Assembly: GCA_017428055.1 (NCBI GenBank)
Contig: JAFRRN010000044.1
Location: forward strand, 1 to 64,000
Direction: 5' to 3'
Source: Prevotella sp.
GTDB taxonomy: Bacteria; Bacteroidota; Bacteroidia; Bacteroidales; Bacteroidaceae
DNA: 64,000 nucleotides
This document shows, one piece after another, positions 7,667 through 15,234 of the stretch. Both the position numbers and the translations under genes were made by a program. Each line of letters begins with the position of its first letter. Position 1 is the first letter of the stretch. The notes under the pieces are model-generated. The model did no database searches. It was not told the DNA's origin and saw only the letters and a program-made list of their open reading frames with translations.

Positions 7667-8638
7667 ATGGCAAAGTACTTAGACCCGAAAGCCGACCTGA
7701 CATTCAAGAAGATATTCGGCGAGCACAAGCATCTCGTCATCAGTCTGCTCAACGCCCTCTTGCCCCTGAAGGATGACGAGCGCGTGGAAAGCATAGAATA
7801 CTGGCCTGCTGAGAAAATCCCCGATAGGACGGAGGCAGAGAAATACAGTATTGTGGACGTGTGCTGCAAGGACAACAAGAAGCACGAGTTCATCGTCGAG
7901 ATGCAGATGACATGGACGGAATCGTTTAAGAAGCGCGTACTGCTTAATGCCTCGAAAGCCTACGTGGCACAAACGGGAAAAGGCATGGCCTACAAGAGCC
8001 TGCAACCCGTCTATGCCCTGAATTTTGTCAATGCCACCTTCTTGGACGGTGTCGATGACTACTACCACTACTATCATCTTGTGCATGACAAATATACAAA
8101 CCAGGTGATTGACGGCCTCCACCTCATTTTTTTGGAGTTGCCGAAGTTTAAGCCAACTACGTTCTCTGAAAGGAAGATGCAAGTGTTGTGGCTCCGTTTC
8201 CTGACTGAAATAAATGAGAACACCAAGGAGGTGCCTGCAGAGCTGCTGGAGAATGCTGAGGTGAACGAAGCACTTGGAATTGTGGAAATAGCCGCCTTCA
8301 GCGATGAGGAGATGCGGGCATACGACAAATTCTGGGACAGGGTCAGCACCCAGCGGACATACGAAGAGGAAATCGAAGAGACGATAACGCGGAGGGTCAT
8401 AAAGAAAGTAGAGGCAGAAGTCAAGCAGAAAGTAGAGGCAGAAGTCAAGCAGAAAGTAGAGGCAGAAGCTAACAAGAAGGCGGAAGGGATGATAAAAGAT
8501 GCCGAAGCTAAAGCCGAAGCCAAAGCCGAACTGCAAAAGATGGACACCGCTCGCAAGCTGATGGCCATGAACGTGATGACCACCGATCAGATTGCCGAGG
8601 CCACAGGGCTCACAACAGAACAGATAAAGGCACTATAA
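7667..8638 (+). CDS. PD-(D/E)XK nuclease family transposase-like protein (Rpn family)
   Basis: A 323-residue protein starting MAKYLDPKADLTFKKIFGEHKH, abbreviated: the FKKIFG start is the hallmark of the PDDEXK_2/Rpn group. The nuclease core is at about residues 5-130, with Asp in SIVDVCC and the ExQ in FIVEMQM standing in for ExK. These proteins stimulate recombination and are often multicopy and labelled transposases, although they are not classic insertion-sequence enzymes. The C-terminal part (about 235-290) is a charged coiled coil with three near-perfect KVEAEVKQ octads, then a short helix-turn-helix-like end (MTTDQIAEATGLTTEQI). No flanking inverted repeats or target duplication were seen. 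Confidence 0.85.
   Translation: MAKYLDPKADLTFKKIFGEHKHLVISLLNALLPLKDDERVESIEYWPAEKIPDRTEAEKYSIVDVCCKDNKKHEFIVEMQMTWTESFKKRVLLNASKAYVAQTGKGMAYKSLQPVYALNFVNATFLDGVDDYYHYYHLVHDKYTNQVIDGLHLIFLELPKFKPTTFSERKMQVLWLRFLTEINENTKEVPAELLENAEVNEALGIVEIAAFSDEEMRAYDKFWDRVSTQRTYEEEIEETITRRVIKKVEAEVKQKVEAEVKQKVEAEANKKAEGMIKDAEAKAEAKAELQKMDTARKLMAMNVMTTDQIAEATGLTTEQIKAL
8405..8476 (+). repeat. Three 24-bp tandem repeats inside a coding region
   Basis: Copies at 8405-8428 and 8429-8452 are identical and 8453-8476 is diverged at its end. They encode the KVEAEVKQ octads in the coiled coil of the Rpn-type protein. In-frame 24-bp units can change copy number without a frameshift. Confidence 0.9.
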
Positions 8639-8691
8639 TTAGCAAATGAGCGGATAACATAGAACGACATAGGAAGACTGACTTTCAAGGT

Positions 8692-8727
8692 GGGCGAGGA
8701 TGGGAACGGCGCATCCTCGCCCGCTTT
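8692..8727 (+). terminator. Rho-independent terminator (dispersed-repeat type)
   Basis: Stem GGGCGAGGATG (8692-8702) pairs with CATCCTCGCCC (8712-8722), followed by GCTTTCT, a weak T-tract. It shares the flank ATAGAACGACA (upstream) with the copy at 3218. Confidence 0.75.
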
Positions 8728-8819
8728 CTATTGTGGAATGAGGCCATCTTTTTTATTGTCTCCAGAAAAAAGTTGTGGAAAAGAGCAGTCTTTACACAAC
8801 CTTTTGACGCGCCGATACG

Positions 8820-8834
8820 TTTCTATAGTAGAAA
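8820..8834 (+). promoter_or_regulatory. Palindrome TTTCTA-tag-TAGAAA before sigma unit 2
   Basis: A 15-base dyad (arms TTTCTA and TAGAAA) 20 bases before the start of the sigma gene at 8855, in the place where an autoregulatory -10 or operator would sit. The TCTATAG core resembles the GTCTATAT and GTCTTATA elements of the other units. Confidence 0.35.
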
Positions 8835-8854
8835 GTAGCAACAAATAACGTCCG

Positions 8855-9340
8855 ATGACTCGAGAAACATTCACCCAACATGTCAGCCAAGAACTCACCG
8901 GCTTGCGACGCTTCCTGTTGGCGGCTTGCAGTGGCAATGGTGACGAGGCAGACGACGTGGCACAGGAGGCCTTGATGAAGGCTTACATGGCTTCAAGCCA
9001 CTTCGAGGACGAAGGGGGCTTCTCGGCTTGGCTCTATAGGATTGCCTGTAACACCCTGATAGACCGCGGGCGAAAACAGATGGCACGTGGTGAGACCCTT
9101 GGCATCGACAAAGCGCATGATGTGGCTGGCGTTTCCCGTTCCGATGACTGCTTTGATTATCAGGAACTCTATCAAGCCATCGATGGCCTGACGGTCAGTG
9201 AACGCACGGCAGTACTTCTCTTCTATATGGAGGACCGACCCATCAAGGAAATCGCCACTATGATGAACGTGGCTGAGGGAACGGTGAAAGGCTACCTCTC
9301 ACGAGGTCGCGAGCATCTAAGAACGATATTAAACAAATAA
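8855..9340 (+). CDS. ECF RNA polymerase sigma factor, unit 2
   Basis: A 161-residue sigma factor. Region 2 (about residues 12-80) includes GDEADDVAQEALMKAY and FSAWLYRIACNTLIDRGRK in the -10-binding helix. Region 4 (about 105-160) includes TVSERTAVLLFYMEDRPIKEIA in parts, and MNVAEGTVKGYLSRGREHLR as the -35-binding helix-turn-helix. It is followed after 4 bases by a small membrane protein and then by a lipoprotein. This order recurs in unit 3. Confidence 0.93.
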   Translation: MTRETFTQHVSQELTGLRRFLLAACSGNGDEADDVAQEALMKAYMASSHFEDEGGFSAWLYRIACNTLIDRGRKQMARGETLGIDKAHDVAGVSRSDDCFDYQELYQAIDGLTVSERTAVLLFYMEDRPIKEIATMMNVAEGTVKGYLSRGREHLRTILNK

Positions 9341-9344
9341 AGAT

Positions 9345-9710
9345 ATGAAAGACCAGGAAATACGAGACAAATTCCACGCCTATCGTCCGCAGATTGACGA
9401 TAACGAAGCGTTCATGGATAAACTCATGGCTCAGATGGATGCTATAGATGATAAGCGGCAGTATGCTCGCATCATTCCATTCTGTCGCAGGATTCTCCCT
9501 TGGGCGGCTGGCATATCGGCAGCGGTGGTAGCGGCGGTGTTCGTCATTAAGGAACCTGCAACGCCCTCGGTAGAAAGCAATTACGTGTCACCCCTGCCTG
9601 AATATCATTACAAGACTCCATCGCCAGCTGACTTCTCTTCCTACGAAGATATTGTCAACGAGATAGAGTGCAGCGGTCGGCAACTGGAGAATGCCATCGC
9701 CCAACTGTAA
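9345..9710 (+). CDS. Small single-span membrane protein, probable anti-sigma factor
   Basis: A 121-residue protein with a soluble N-terminus (residues 1-45, containing FHAYRPQIDDNEAFMDKLM), one membrane helix at about 50-68 (LPWAAGISAAVVAAVFVI) and a short periplasmic tail. There is no zinc finger. The layout (short acidic N-terminus with a conserved Phe/Met pair, then one helix) matches the proteins at 11539 and 27904, each directly after an ECF sigma gene, so an anti-sigma role is inferred from position. It starts 4 bases after the sigma gene. Confidence 0.7.
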   Translation: MKDQEIRDKFHAYRPQIDDNEAFMDKLMAQMDAIDDKRQYARIIPFCRRILPWAAGISAAVVAAVFVIKEPATPSVESNYVSPLPEYHYKTPSPADFSSYEDIVNEIECSGRQLENAIAQL

Positions 9711-9775
9711 TCAAAAATAGAAAAGACGTCTTGCTATCATAACAATCATTCATTCATCATCAAACGAATTAAACA

Positions 9776-10876
9776 ATGAAAAAAGCATTATTCCTTTTAA
9801 TAGCGAGCGCCCTGTTAGGCTCTTGCGCCTCAGAGCAGACAGGTTCGTCAGACCCCATTGAGAATCTGGTTTCCTATTTAGACAGTAAAGACTTCGACCA
9901 AACCCATAAGCGGACAAGATATGAGGGCGGCTCCATCCTGAAAACGAACACGGAGTATTATTGTATCGTTGCAACACCAGAGGCACTCAAGTCAAAGGAT
10001 TATCAGGACTTGCCCAAAGAGCGACTACAGGAACAAATGGAAAACATTGAGATTCAGGATTCCTGCCTCCGTGCCTTCCGCTGGGGATGCACCTTCGCCC
10101 GCCATTGCTATCACAAGGAGAGTCATGTGCTGGACAAAGACACCGTGGTCTATGCCTTGGCCCTCGACGGTATGGACGGAGAACGCATTGAGCTGCAAGG
10201 CGTGGGTAGCTACGAAGACTATTTCGTAGGCTTCAAGGCCGCCCGTGCTGCAACCTTGAAGGTGAAAGGCACCAAGCAATACTCCTTATGGCAGATGCAA
10301 TACATCACCCGCGAGGAGAAAGGCCGCGAGGAACCCTTCAACATGCGCCCGCTCAACGACTTCATCAAGCGGATGATGGAGAATGTGGACAGCGTGAAAG
10401 TGTATGAGACCTCCTACGAAATGACCCATGAGGACCTTGGCGGTAATCCCTCGATTGTCGGAGAAGTTGCGCCCGACGAGGAATACACGTGGAGCGGCAA
10501 GACAACGGGCCATCTCTACGTGGTACCCGAATCTGCTGCCAAAGATGTCGAAGAAGGATTACGATTCTGCGTGAACAACGACTATCTGGGCTTGAACCCC
10601 AATCAGAAATTCTTTATCACGATGGATGAGAAGGGACTTGTTATTGGCAGGAACGACCCCCATACCTTCAGCATCAACGAAACCGTCAAGCATCAGTCGT
10701 TGTACGCCGAGCGGTCTGTAGACGGTCACTTCTACATCCTTGTCCTCGACGAGACTACCGGTGCCTTCTGTCTCCCTCGCTGCTGGAAGCACATCATCCA
10801 AATCAAGGACCACAAGGAGATTCTCATCCCTGGCGGACACAAGCCCAACAAGGACGGATGGATAGATATAGACTGA
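9776..10876 (+). CDS. Lipoprotein of unknown function, sigma unit 2
   Basis: A 366-residue protein with a lipoprotein signal (MKKALFLLIASALLGSC, lipidated Cys17). I do not recognise the family. It has a cysteine-bearing middle (RAFRWGCTFARHC) and aligns by eye over its second half with the lipoprotein at 11924: KVYETSYEM versus KKYEVNYEW, TGHLYVV versus TGTHFFI, and LPRCWKHIIQIKDHKEILIP versus IPRLWLKVKQTHNLDIIP. It should be a membrane-anchored periplasmic partner or output of the sigma unit. Expression is likely tied to the sigma gene at 8855 (65-base gap, no terminator). Confidence 0.75.
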   Translation: MKKALFLLIASALLGSCASEQTGSSDPIENLVSYLDSKDFDQTHKRTRYEGGSILKTNTEYYCIVATPEALKSKDYQDLPKERLQEQMENIEIQDSCLRAFRWGCTFARHCYHKESHVLDKDTVVYALALDGMDGERIELQGVGSYEDYFVGFKAARAATLKVKGTKQYSLWQMQYITREEKGREEPFNMRPLNDFIKRMMENVDSVKVYETSYEMTHEDLGGNPSIVGEVAPDEEYTWSGKTTGHLYVVPESAAKDVEEGLRFCVNNDYLGLNPNQKFFITMDEKGLVIGRNDPHTFSINETVKHQSLYAERSVDGHFYILVLDETTGAFCLPRCWKHIIQIKDHKEILIPGGHKPNKDGWIDID

Positions 10877-10948
10877 CATTTTAGATCGAAACGAAATATG
10901 AACAAGCAAACTATCATCCCCAGAACAGAATAATCTAAAAAAATTACT

Positions 10949-10963
10949 TGTCACGGCGTGACA
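10949..10963 (+). promoter_or_regulatory. Perfect palindrome TGTCACG-G-CGTGACA (possible operator)
   Basis: Seven-base arms around one central G, 32 bases before the start of the sigma gene at 10995 and just before the T-rich/GTCTATATATA promoter-like stretch. The place and perfect symmetry fit a repressor or activator site. Confidence 0.4.
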
Positions 10964-10965
10964 TT

Positions 10966-10988
10966 TCGCCTTTTTTTGTCTATATATA
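10966..10988 (+). promoter_or_regulatory. Putative ECF sigma promoter, unit 3
   Basis: CGCCTTTTTTTGTCTATATATA has the same form as P1 and P2 (T-rich block directly before GTCTnTATnnA) and ends only 6 bases before ATG 10995, so the leader would be very short. Confidence 0.4.
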
Positions 10989-10994
10989 AGTAGA

Positions 10995-11546
10995 ATGGCG
11001 AACGAAGATAACATAATCATACAGCGCATACGCAGCGGTGAGACCAAAGAGTTCGGTCTGCTGGTAAATAGACACGGCCCTGCGCTTATGGCATTTGTGG
11101 GACGCATTGTCGAGCAGCAGGAGGATGCTGAGGATGTGGTGCAGAATGCCTTCGTTGCAGCCTACGAGCACCTGAAGGACTACGACCCGCAGCGGGCATC
11201 GCTATCTACATGGCTCCAACGGATTGCCTACCATGAAGCGTTGTACCATCTGCGAAAGCGAAAACGGCAGACGCTACTGCCGCTTGATGTGGGCGATGAC
11301 GTTCCGGACGAGTTGCCTGAGACGACAACAGCAGAACAACTGAACAAGGCCATCCAAAAGCTACCGCCCGAAGATCAGATGCTCTTGCAACTCTACTACT
11401 TCGATGAACGCCCTCTGAAGGAAATAGCCTACATCATAGGCACGGCGGGCAACTCTCTCAATCGTGAAGTATCGCGGCTCAGCAGCCAACTACACCGAAT
11501 ACGCCAACGACTCAAAATCATCTTAACACGCATGAACAATGAATAA
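10995..11546 (+). CDS. ECF RNA polymerase sigma factor, unit 3
   Basis: A 183-residue sigma factor. Region 2 is at about residues 18-90 (EQQEDAEDVVQNAFVAAYEHL in parts, then STWLQRIAYHEALYHLRKRK). Region 4 is at about 118-175 (LPPEDQMLLQLYYFDERPLKEIAYI in parts, then NSLNREVSRLSSQLHRIRQRL). The region 4 recognition helix is less typical than in units 1 and 2 (GTAGNSLNREVSR). Its stop overlaps the next gene by 8 bases, which couples their translation. Confidence 0.92.
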   Translation: MANEDNIIIQRIRSGETKEFGLLVNRHGPALMAFVGRIVEQQEDAEDVVQNAFVAAYEHLKDYDPQRASLSTWLQRIAYHEALYHLRKRKRQTLLPLDVGDDVPDELPETTTAEQLNKAIQKLPPEDQMLLQLYYFDERPLKEIAYIIGTAGNSLNREVSRLSSQLHRIRQRLKIILTRMNNE

Positions 11547-11916
11547 CGATAATGCACTTTTCCACCAGGTTCTGCAGCGACAGAACGAACGGGCCGCAAG
11601 GATGAAGATGCCCGACGATATGGAGCAACGGGTAATGGAGCGAATCAAGCCCAGGCACCACCGCGTCTGGCTCTACCCCGCTATCACTGCCGTTGCAGCC
11701 AGCATACTCCTGTTGTTGACGCTCCATACACAAGACCCTGAGTCATCAGGCCTACAGTCACAAGACACAAATCAGGCAGCAGAAATGCTCGTATGGCAAC
11801 ATGAAGACGAACAAACCATACGTGATATTTGTTTCGCTCACCAAAAGGAGATTCAAGAAAAGGGTGAGAGGCTTGCCGCCTACATCCAGCAACAAACAAC
11901 CATTAACATAGAATAA
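11539..11916 (+). CDS. Small single-span membrane protein, probable anti-sigma factor
   Basis: A 125-residue protein overlapping the sigma gene by 8 bases. The N-terminal 55 residues are soluble and charged (FHQVLQRQNERAARMKMPDDM, abbreviated), one membrane helix follows at about 58-75 (YPAITAVAASILLLLTL), and the 50-residue tail lies outside. It has the same architecture as the products at 9345 and 27904. Anti-sigma function is inferred from coupling to the sigma gene. No named domain was recognised. Confidence 0.68.
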   Translation: MNNDNALFHQVLQRQNERAARMKMPDDMEQRVMERIKPRHHRVWLYPAITAVAASILLLLTLHTQDPESSGLQSQDTNQAAEMLVWQHEDEQTIRDICFAHQKEIQEKGERLAAYIQQQTTINIE

Positions 11917-11923
11917 GAACAAA

Positions 11924-12967
11924 ATGAGAACAAGAAACATCGTATTGTCTGTTTTGGCAGGATTGAGCATTGTCTCTTGCACACAAAATGTAGCAGACAA
12001 AGCAATACAGATAGAGAGCGTAAGTGAACTTTTCGACAGTATTGCCAAGCGGGATATATATGGACGGCGCATATTGAGATGCTTGGAGGATTCCGTTTTG
12101 TGTGAGGAGTATAATATCTGTCATACGCTGAGCGATGCCACAGATAATGATACTGACAAAGAGTGGATGCGGAAAGAAAAAGAGGAACATAATTACTTGC
12201 TGCAGAATGTGCCGGTGCTGCTCGACAGGTTGTGTCGTACCGCAGAAAAGAGTTACCGATACATATCAGGCGACTCTATAGACTACAACATCACTCTACG
12301 AAATCGTCCCCAGAAACTCCTGTATTTAAAATGTTGGAAAGACAAAAGCAGAATCAACTGGTTCGACTTTTGCTATATGGCTGAGAAGCCTGCCAACATC
12401 ACGGTAAAGTCTGGCGATGTCACTTCAGTCCGAGAATTGCTTCAGGCATTCTTAGCTGAGCAGAAGGGAATCAAAAAATACGAGGTCAACTATGAGTGGG
12501 ATAAGGATGTGGCCATTCCTGATGACTATAACATATTCCTGCCAGTAAGCTATTGTGGGCATGGCGCCGATTCGCTGGCTGCCTCGTCTGTCACTGGAAC
12601 CCACTTCTTTATTCAGGCCAAGAATGAGCAGCGGATAGAGGTGGCTGTCGATTTCTACAACCGTTTGAACCGCATGGCCACCGAACAGCCTCGAAGAGGG
12701 ACTATTCTCACCACGTCTGCAAGATTCAAATCATATATGGAGAACGTGGAATGGTATGTGGACTTGCTGCGTTACACAGTCTATAACTATGAAACACGAC
12801 ATCGCGTCTACACTATCATGATGGAACAAAGCTCCGAAGGGATTCACCTCTTGGAACTCTACACTCCCGATGCACCTCGGTTTACGATACCCAGGCTTTG
12901 GCTGAAGGTCAAACAAACTCACAACCTTGACATCATCCCGGAAAAGGATTTTGAAAAGCTCTATTAA
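11924..12967 (+). CDS. Lipoprotein of unknown function, sigma unit 3
   Basis: A 347-residue protein with signal MRTRNIVLSVLAGLSIVSC (lipobox IVSC). Family not recognised. It appears to be a diverged paralog of the lipoprotein at 9776 (see that entry for the aligned segments). Both are third in a sigma / small membrane protein / lipoprotein cassette. It starts 7 bases after the gene before. The terminator at 13003 ends the unit. Confidence 0.75.
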   Translation: MRTRNIVLSVLAGLSIVSCTQNVADKAIQIESVSELFDSIAKRDIYGRRILRCLEDSVLCEEYNICHTLSDATDNDTDKEWMRKEKEEHNYLLQNVPVLLDRLCRTAEKSYRYISGDSIDYNITLRNRPQKLLYLKCWKDKSRINWFDFCYMAEKPANITVKSGDVTSVRELLQAFLAEQKGIKKYEVNYEWDKDVAIPDDYNIFLPVSYCGHGADSLAASSVTGTHFFIQAKNEQRIEVAVDFYNRLNRMATEQPRRGTILTTSARFKSYMENVEWYVDLLRYTVYNYETRHRVYTIMMEQSSEGIHLLELYTPDAPRFTIPRLWLKVKQTHNLDIIPEKDFEKLY

Positions 12968-13002
12968 ATGAAAGTAAATTTTTCTTATTTATCCCGGGAC
13001 AG

Positions 13003-13034
13003 GCATGGGTCGCAGCGATGCGCCCCATGCTTTT
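13003..13034 (+). terminator. Rho-independent terminator
   Basis: Stem GCATGGG (13003-13009) pairs with CCCATGC (13024-13030), followed by TTTT. It lies between unit 3 and the thioredoxin-fold gene. Confidence 0.65.
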
Positions 13035-13057
13035 ACCCGATTAATAAAAAAAGAACA

Positions 13058-14632
13058 ATGAACAAGAAAACCATCATCACCGCACTGCTCGCCGTTGTCG
13101 CAATGGCGGGCTTGGCACAGACAAACGAAATCTTCTTCCGCACGGACTCGGCAGTTATCATTGGAAAAATTGTGGGATTAGAGGCTGAGGCGATGCCCAA
13201 GCAGGTATCCGTGGAATGGAACAACGTCTTGACAAATATCCCGAAGGACAACATGGTCGATATAGCAGCGGATGGTAGTTTCACTTGTCGGATGCAGTTG
13301 CAGCACCCTGTTCTCAACACGCTGAAATTCTCGGAGAACGAGCGGGTACAGTATTATCTCGTGCCGGGTGAGACGCTGCAAATGGAACTGGCGCAAGATG
13401 CTGACGGGCATTGGAGTTGTGACTATTGTTCTGGGAGTTCGGCAAGACGAGTTGAGCGTCTGTTAAAAGAAAATCTTGATTTCACAAGCGAATACCGCAT
13501 GATGCTGGCAGACAAGAGCGATTTGAAACGCCATACTGCCATTTGCGACAGCCTCATTCGCGCAACCCTCGACAAAGTGAATGCCTTGGCTGATTCCAAA
13601 CAGTTCACCACCTACGAGCGGCAACTGGCTCAAACGATGGCAACAAGCATGATTTGCGCAGGCTTCTTTTTCAGGCATGGCTCATTAATGCGCGAAGACC
13701 TGATGCGTGCATTAAGCGACAGCACATTCAAGGCAGAATTATGTGCCCCCGAATACTATGCCCCGCTGAAATACTTACCTTTGAAGGACCCCATCCTCTT
13801 TGTCCCCTACTGCTATTCCCGATTAGTAGGGTGCCTATCCAAAACGCCCGTCTGTGCGTTGGCATCCTCTTTCTTGTATTATGCCCAAGAACAGCAGTTA
13901 CTGCGTCAGGCCATGAACCACATGACGGGCGACGAGGACAACCTACTGACACAGATGGCCATGATGCAAGACCTGCCGAGGGGACTCACTACTGCCAAAG
14001 AAGCATACGAGCACCGTTTGCAAGCATTGGCAGACACGACGCTGACAGCGGAAGACCGTGCAGAATGGGAAAAGGCATTCGTGCCGCTTGACACCGTTCG
14101 ACACCGTGCGCTCGACGGATTCACGCAGCCAGAACTACGCAAGGAGGCAGAACGTCTCTATGCCGTCACATTCGACGAATCTTTCACCTATCCCGTTCCA
14201 GAGGGCGACGGCAAGGCTTTGTTTGAAAGAATCATCAAGCCCTATCGTGGGAAGTTCGTGCTGATAGACTTCTGGGCGATGTGGTGCGGGCCTTGCAAGC
14301 AAGCCATCGAGAAAAGCCGCGACCTACGCCAAAGCCTGAAAGACAATCCTGACATCCAACTCATCTTCATCGCACAAGAGGACAATCCTGAGACAAACGA
14401 GACCTACAAGCAATACGTAGCGGAGAACCTGCTTGGTGCCGACTGCTATCCGGTCAGCAGAAAGGAATTGGACCAGCTGTCGGAACTTCTTCAGTTCGGA
14501 GGCATTCCCCATTACGTTACCGTCTCGCCCGACGGACAACTCCTGCGCAACTCGCTCAATTACTTTACCAACAACCATGAATTGTTCTTGCAGCGGTTAA
14601 ACGAAATGAAAGAAAGACTGTCAGGAATATAG
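13058..14632 (+). CDS. TlpA/ResA-like thiol-disulfide oxidoreductase, exported
   Basis: A 524-residue protein from ATG 13058 with a Sec signal peptide (MNKKTIITALLAVVAMAGLAQ). The frame from 12968 starts ahead of the terminator and is rejected. Residues about 25-380 form an N-terminal region with an early beta-rich part (like the DUF4369 region common in Bacteroidetes thioredoxin proteins) and a helical middle. The thioredoxin-like domain covers about 385-520, with the active site WCGPC (Cys410, Cys413) in FWAMWCGPCKQ and the cis-Pro region GGIPHYV. It should act in periplasmic disulfide reduction or exchange. Substrate unknown. Confidence 0.87.
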   Translation: MNKKTIITALLAVVAMAGLAQTNEIFFRTDSAVIIGKIVGLEAEAMPKQVSVEWNNVLTNIPKDNMVDIAADGSFTCRMQLQHPVLNTLKFSENERVQYYLVPGETLQMELAQDADGHWSCDYCSGSSARRVERLLKENLDFTSEYRMMLADKSDLKRHTAICDSLIRATLDKVNALADSKQFTTYERQLAQTMATSMICAGFFFRHGSLMREDLMRALSDSTFKAELCAPEYYAPLKYLPLKDPILFVPYCYSRLVGCLSKTPVCALASSFLYYAQEQQLLRQAMNHMTGDEDNLLTQMAMMQDLPRGLTTAKEAYEHRLQALADTTLTAEDRAEWEKAFVPLDTVRHRALDGFTQPELRKEAERLYAVTFDESFTYPVPEGDGKALFERIIKPYRGKFVLIDFWAMWCGPCKQAIEKSRDLRQSLKDNPDIQLIFIAQEDNPETNETYKQYVAENLLGADCYPVSRKELDQLSELLQFGGIPHYVTVSPDGQLLRNSLNYFTNNHELFLQRLNEMKERLSGI

Positions 14633-14690
14633 GTGGACAAAAGCATGTATTTTGGCATTTGCCCGCATTTTTTTGCAATGAGGGGTATTT

Positions 14691-14718
14691 GGTTTTGCCT
14701 TTCGAGGGTCTTATAGAC
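14691..14718 (+). promoter_or_regulatory. Putative ECF sigma promoter, unit 4
   Basis: GGTTTTGCCTTTCGAGGGTC followed by TTATAGAC. The GTCTTATAGAC core (14708-14718) parallels GTCTTTATGAC in P1 and P2 and sits 21 bases before the sigma start at 14739. Confidence 0.45.
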
Positions 14719-14738
14719 AGAACGGGACAAAACAAAGA

Positions 14739-15233
14739 ATGATGGACTACAGTAAACAACGGTTTGAACGCTTGTTCAAGGTCAGCTATCCGCACATGTA
14801 TCGCATGGCATTCTCGATGGTGGAGGATGCCGACGACGCGAAGGATGCCGTGCATCAGGTCTTTACGTTGCTATGGAAAGGCAAGCCGCAAATCAGTGAC
14901 AACAGCGTGAGGGGCTATCTCTTGGCCGCCACCCGCAACCAGTGCCTTCACATCCTGCGGCAGCGTCAACTCAGGCGGCAGATGGAAGACGAACTGCTGC
15001 GGCAGACGGAAGCAAGCCAGAATGAGGAGCGTGAGGAGCTGTTGCGGGAACTACAGCAGGTCATCGACGACAACCTGACGGAGCAAGACCGCCGTGTGCT
15101 GCAGTTGCACTACGACGAGGAAATGACCTATCAGGAGACGGCGACGGTGCTGGGCATCAGCACTTCGGCAGTGAATAAGCACATCACGCGCTCATTAGAA
15201 AAGATTCGGAAAACCCTTAGAATTGCAAAGTGA
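14739..15233 (+). CDS. ECF RNA polymerase sigma factor, unit 4
   Basis: A 164-residue sigma factor of the Bacteroidetes FecI-like type: it starts RFERLFKVSYPHMYRMAFSMV, abbreviated, with region 2 at about residues 8-80 (DADDAKDAVHQVFTLLWKG) and region 4 at about 105-162 (YDEEMTYQETATVLGIST then SAVNKHITRSLEKIRKTL). The two first codons are both ATG, so the start could be 14742. It is followed after one base by the fused anti-sigma/TonB protein. Confidence 0.93.
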   Translation: MMDYSKQRFERLFKVSYPHMYRMAFSMVEDADDAKDAVHQVFTLLWKGKPQISDNSVRGYLLAATRNQCLHILRQRQLRRQMEDELLRQTEASQNEEREELLRELQQVIDDNLTEQDRRVLQLHYDEEMTYQETATVLGISTSAVNKHITRSLEKIRKTLRIAK

Positions 15234-15234
15234 C

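Noticed and set aside
7667-8638. Complete insertion sequence
   Set aside because: No terminal inverted repeats or target duplication were found around the Rpn-type gene. The hairpins at 7549 and 8692 are on both sides but a third copy at 3221 has no such gene.
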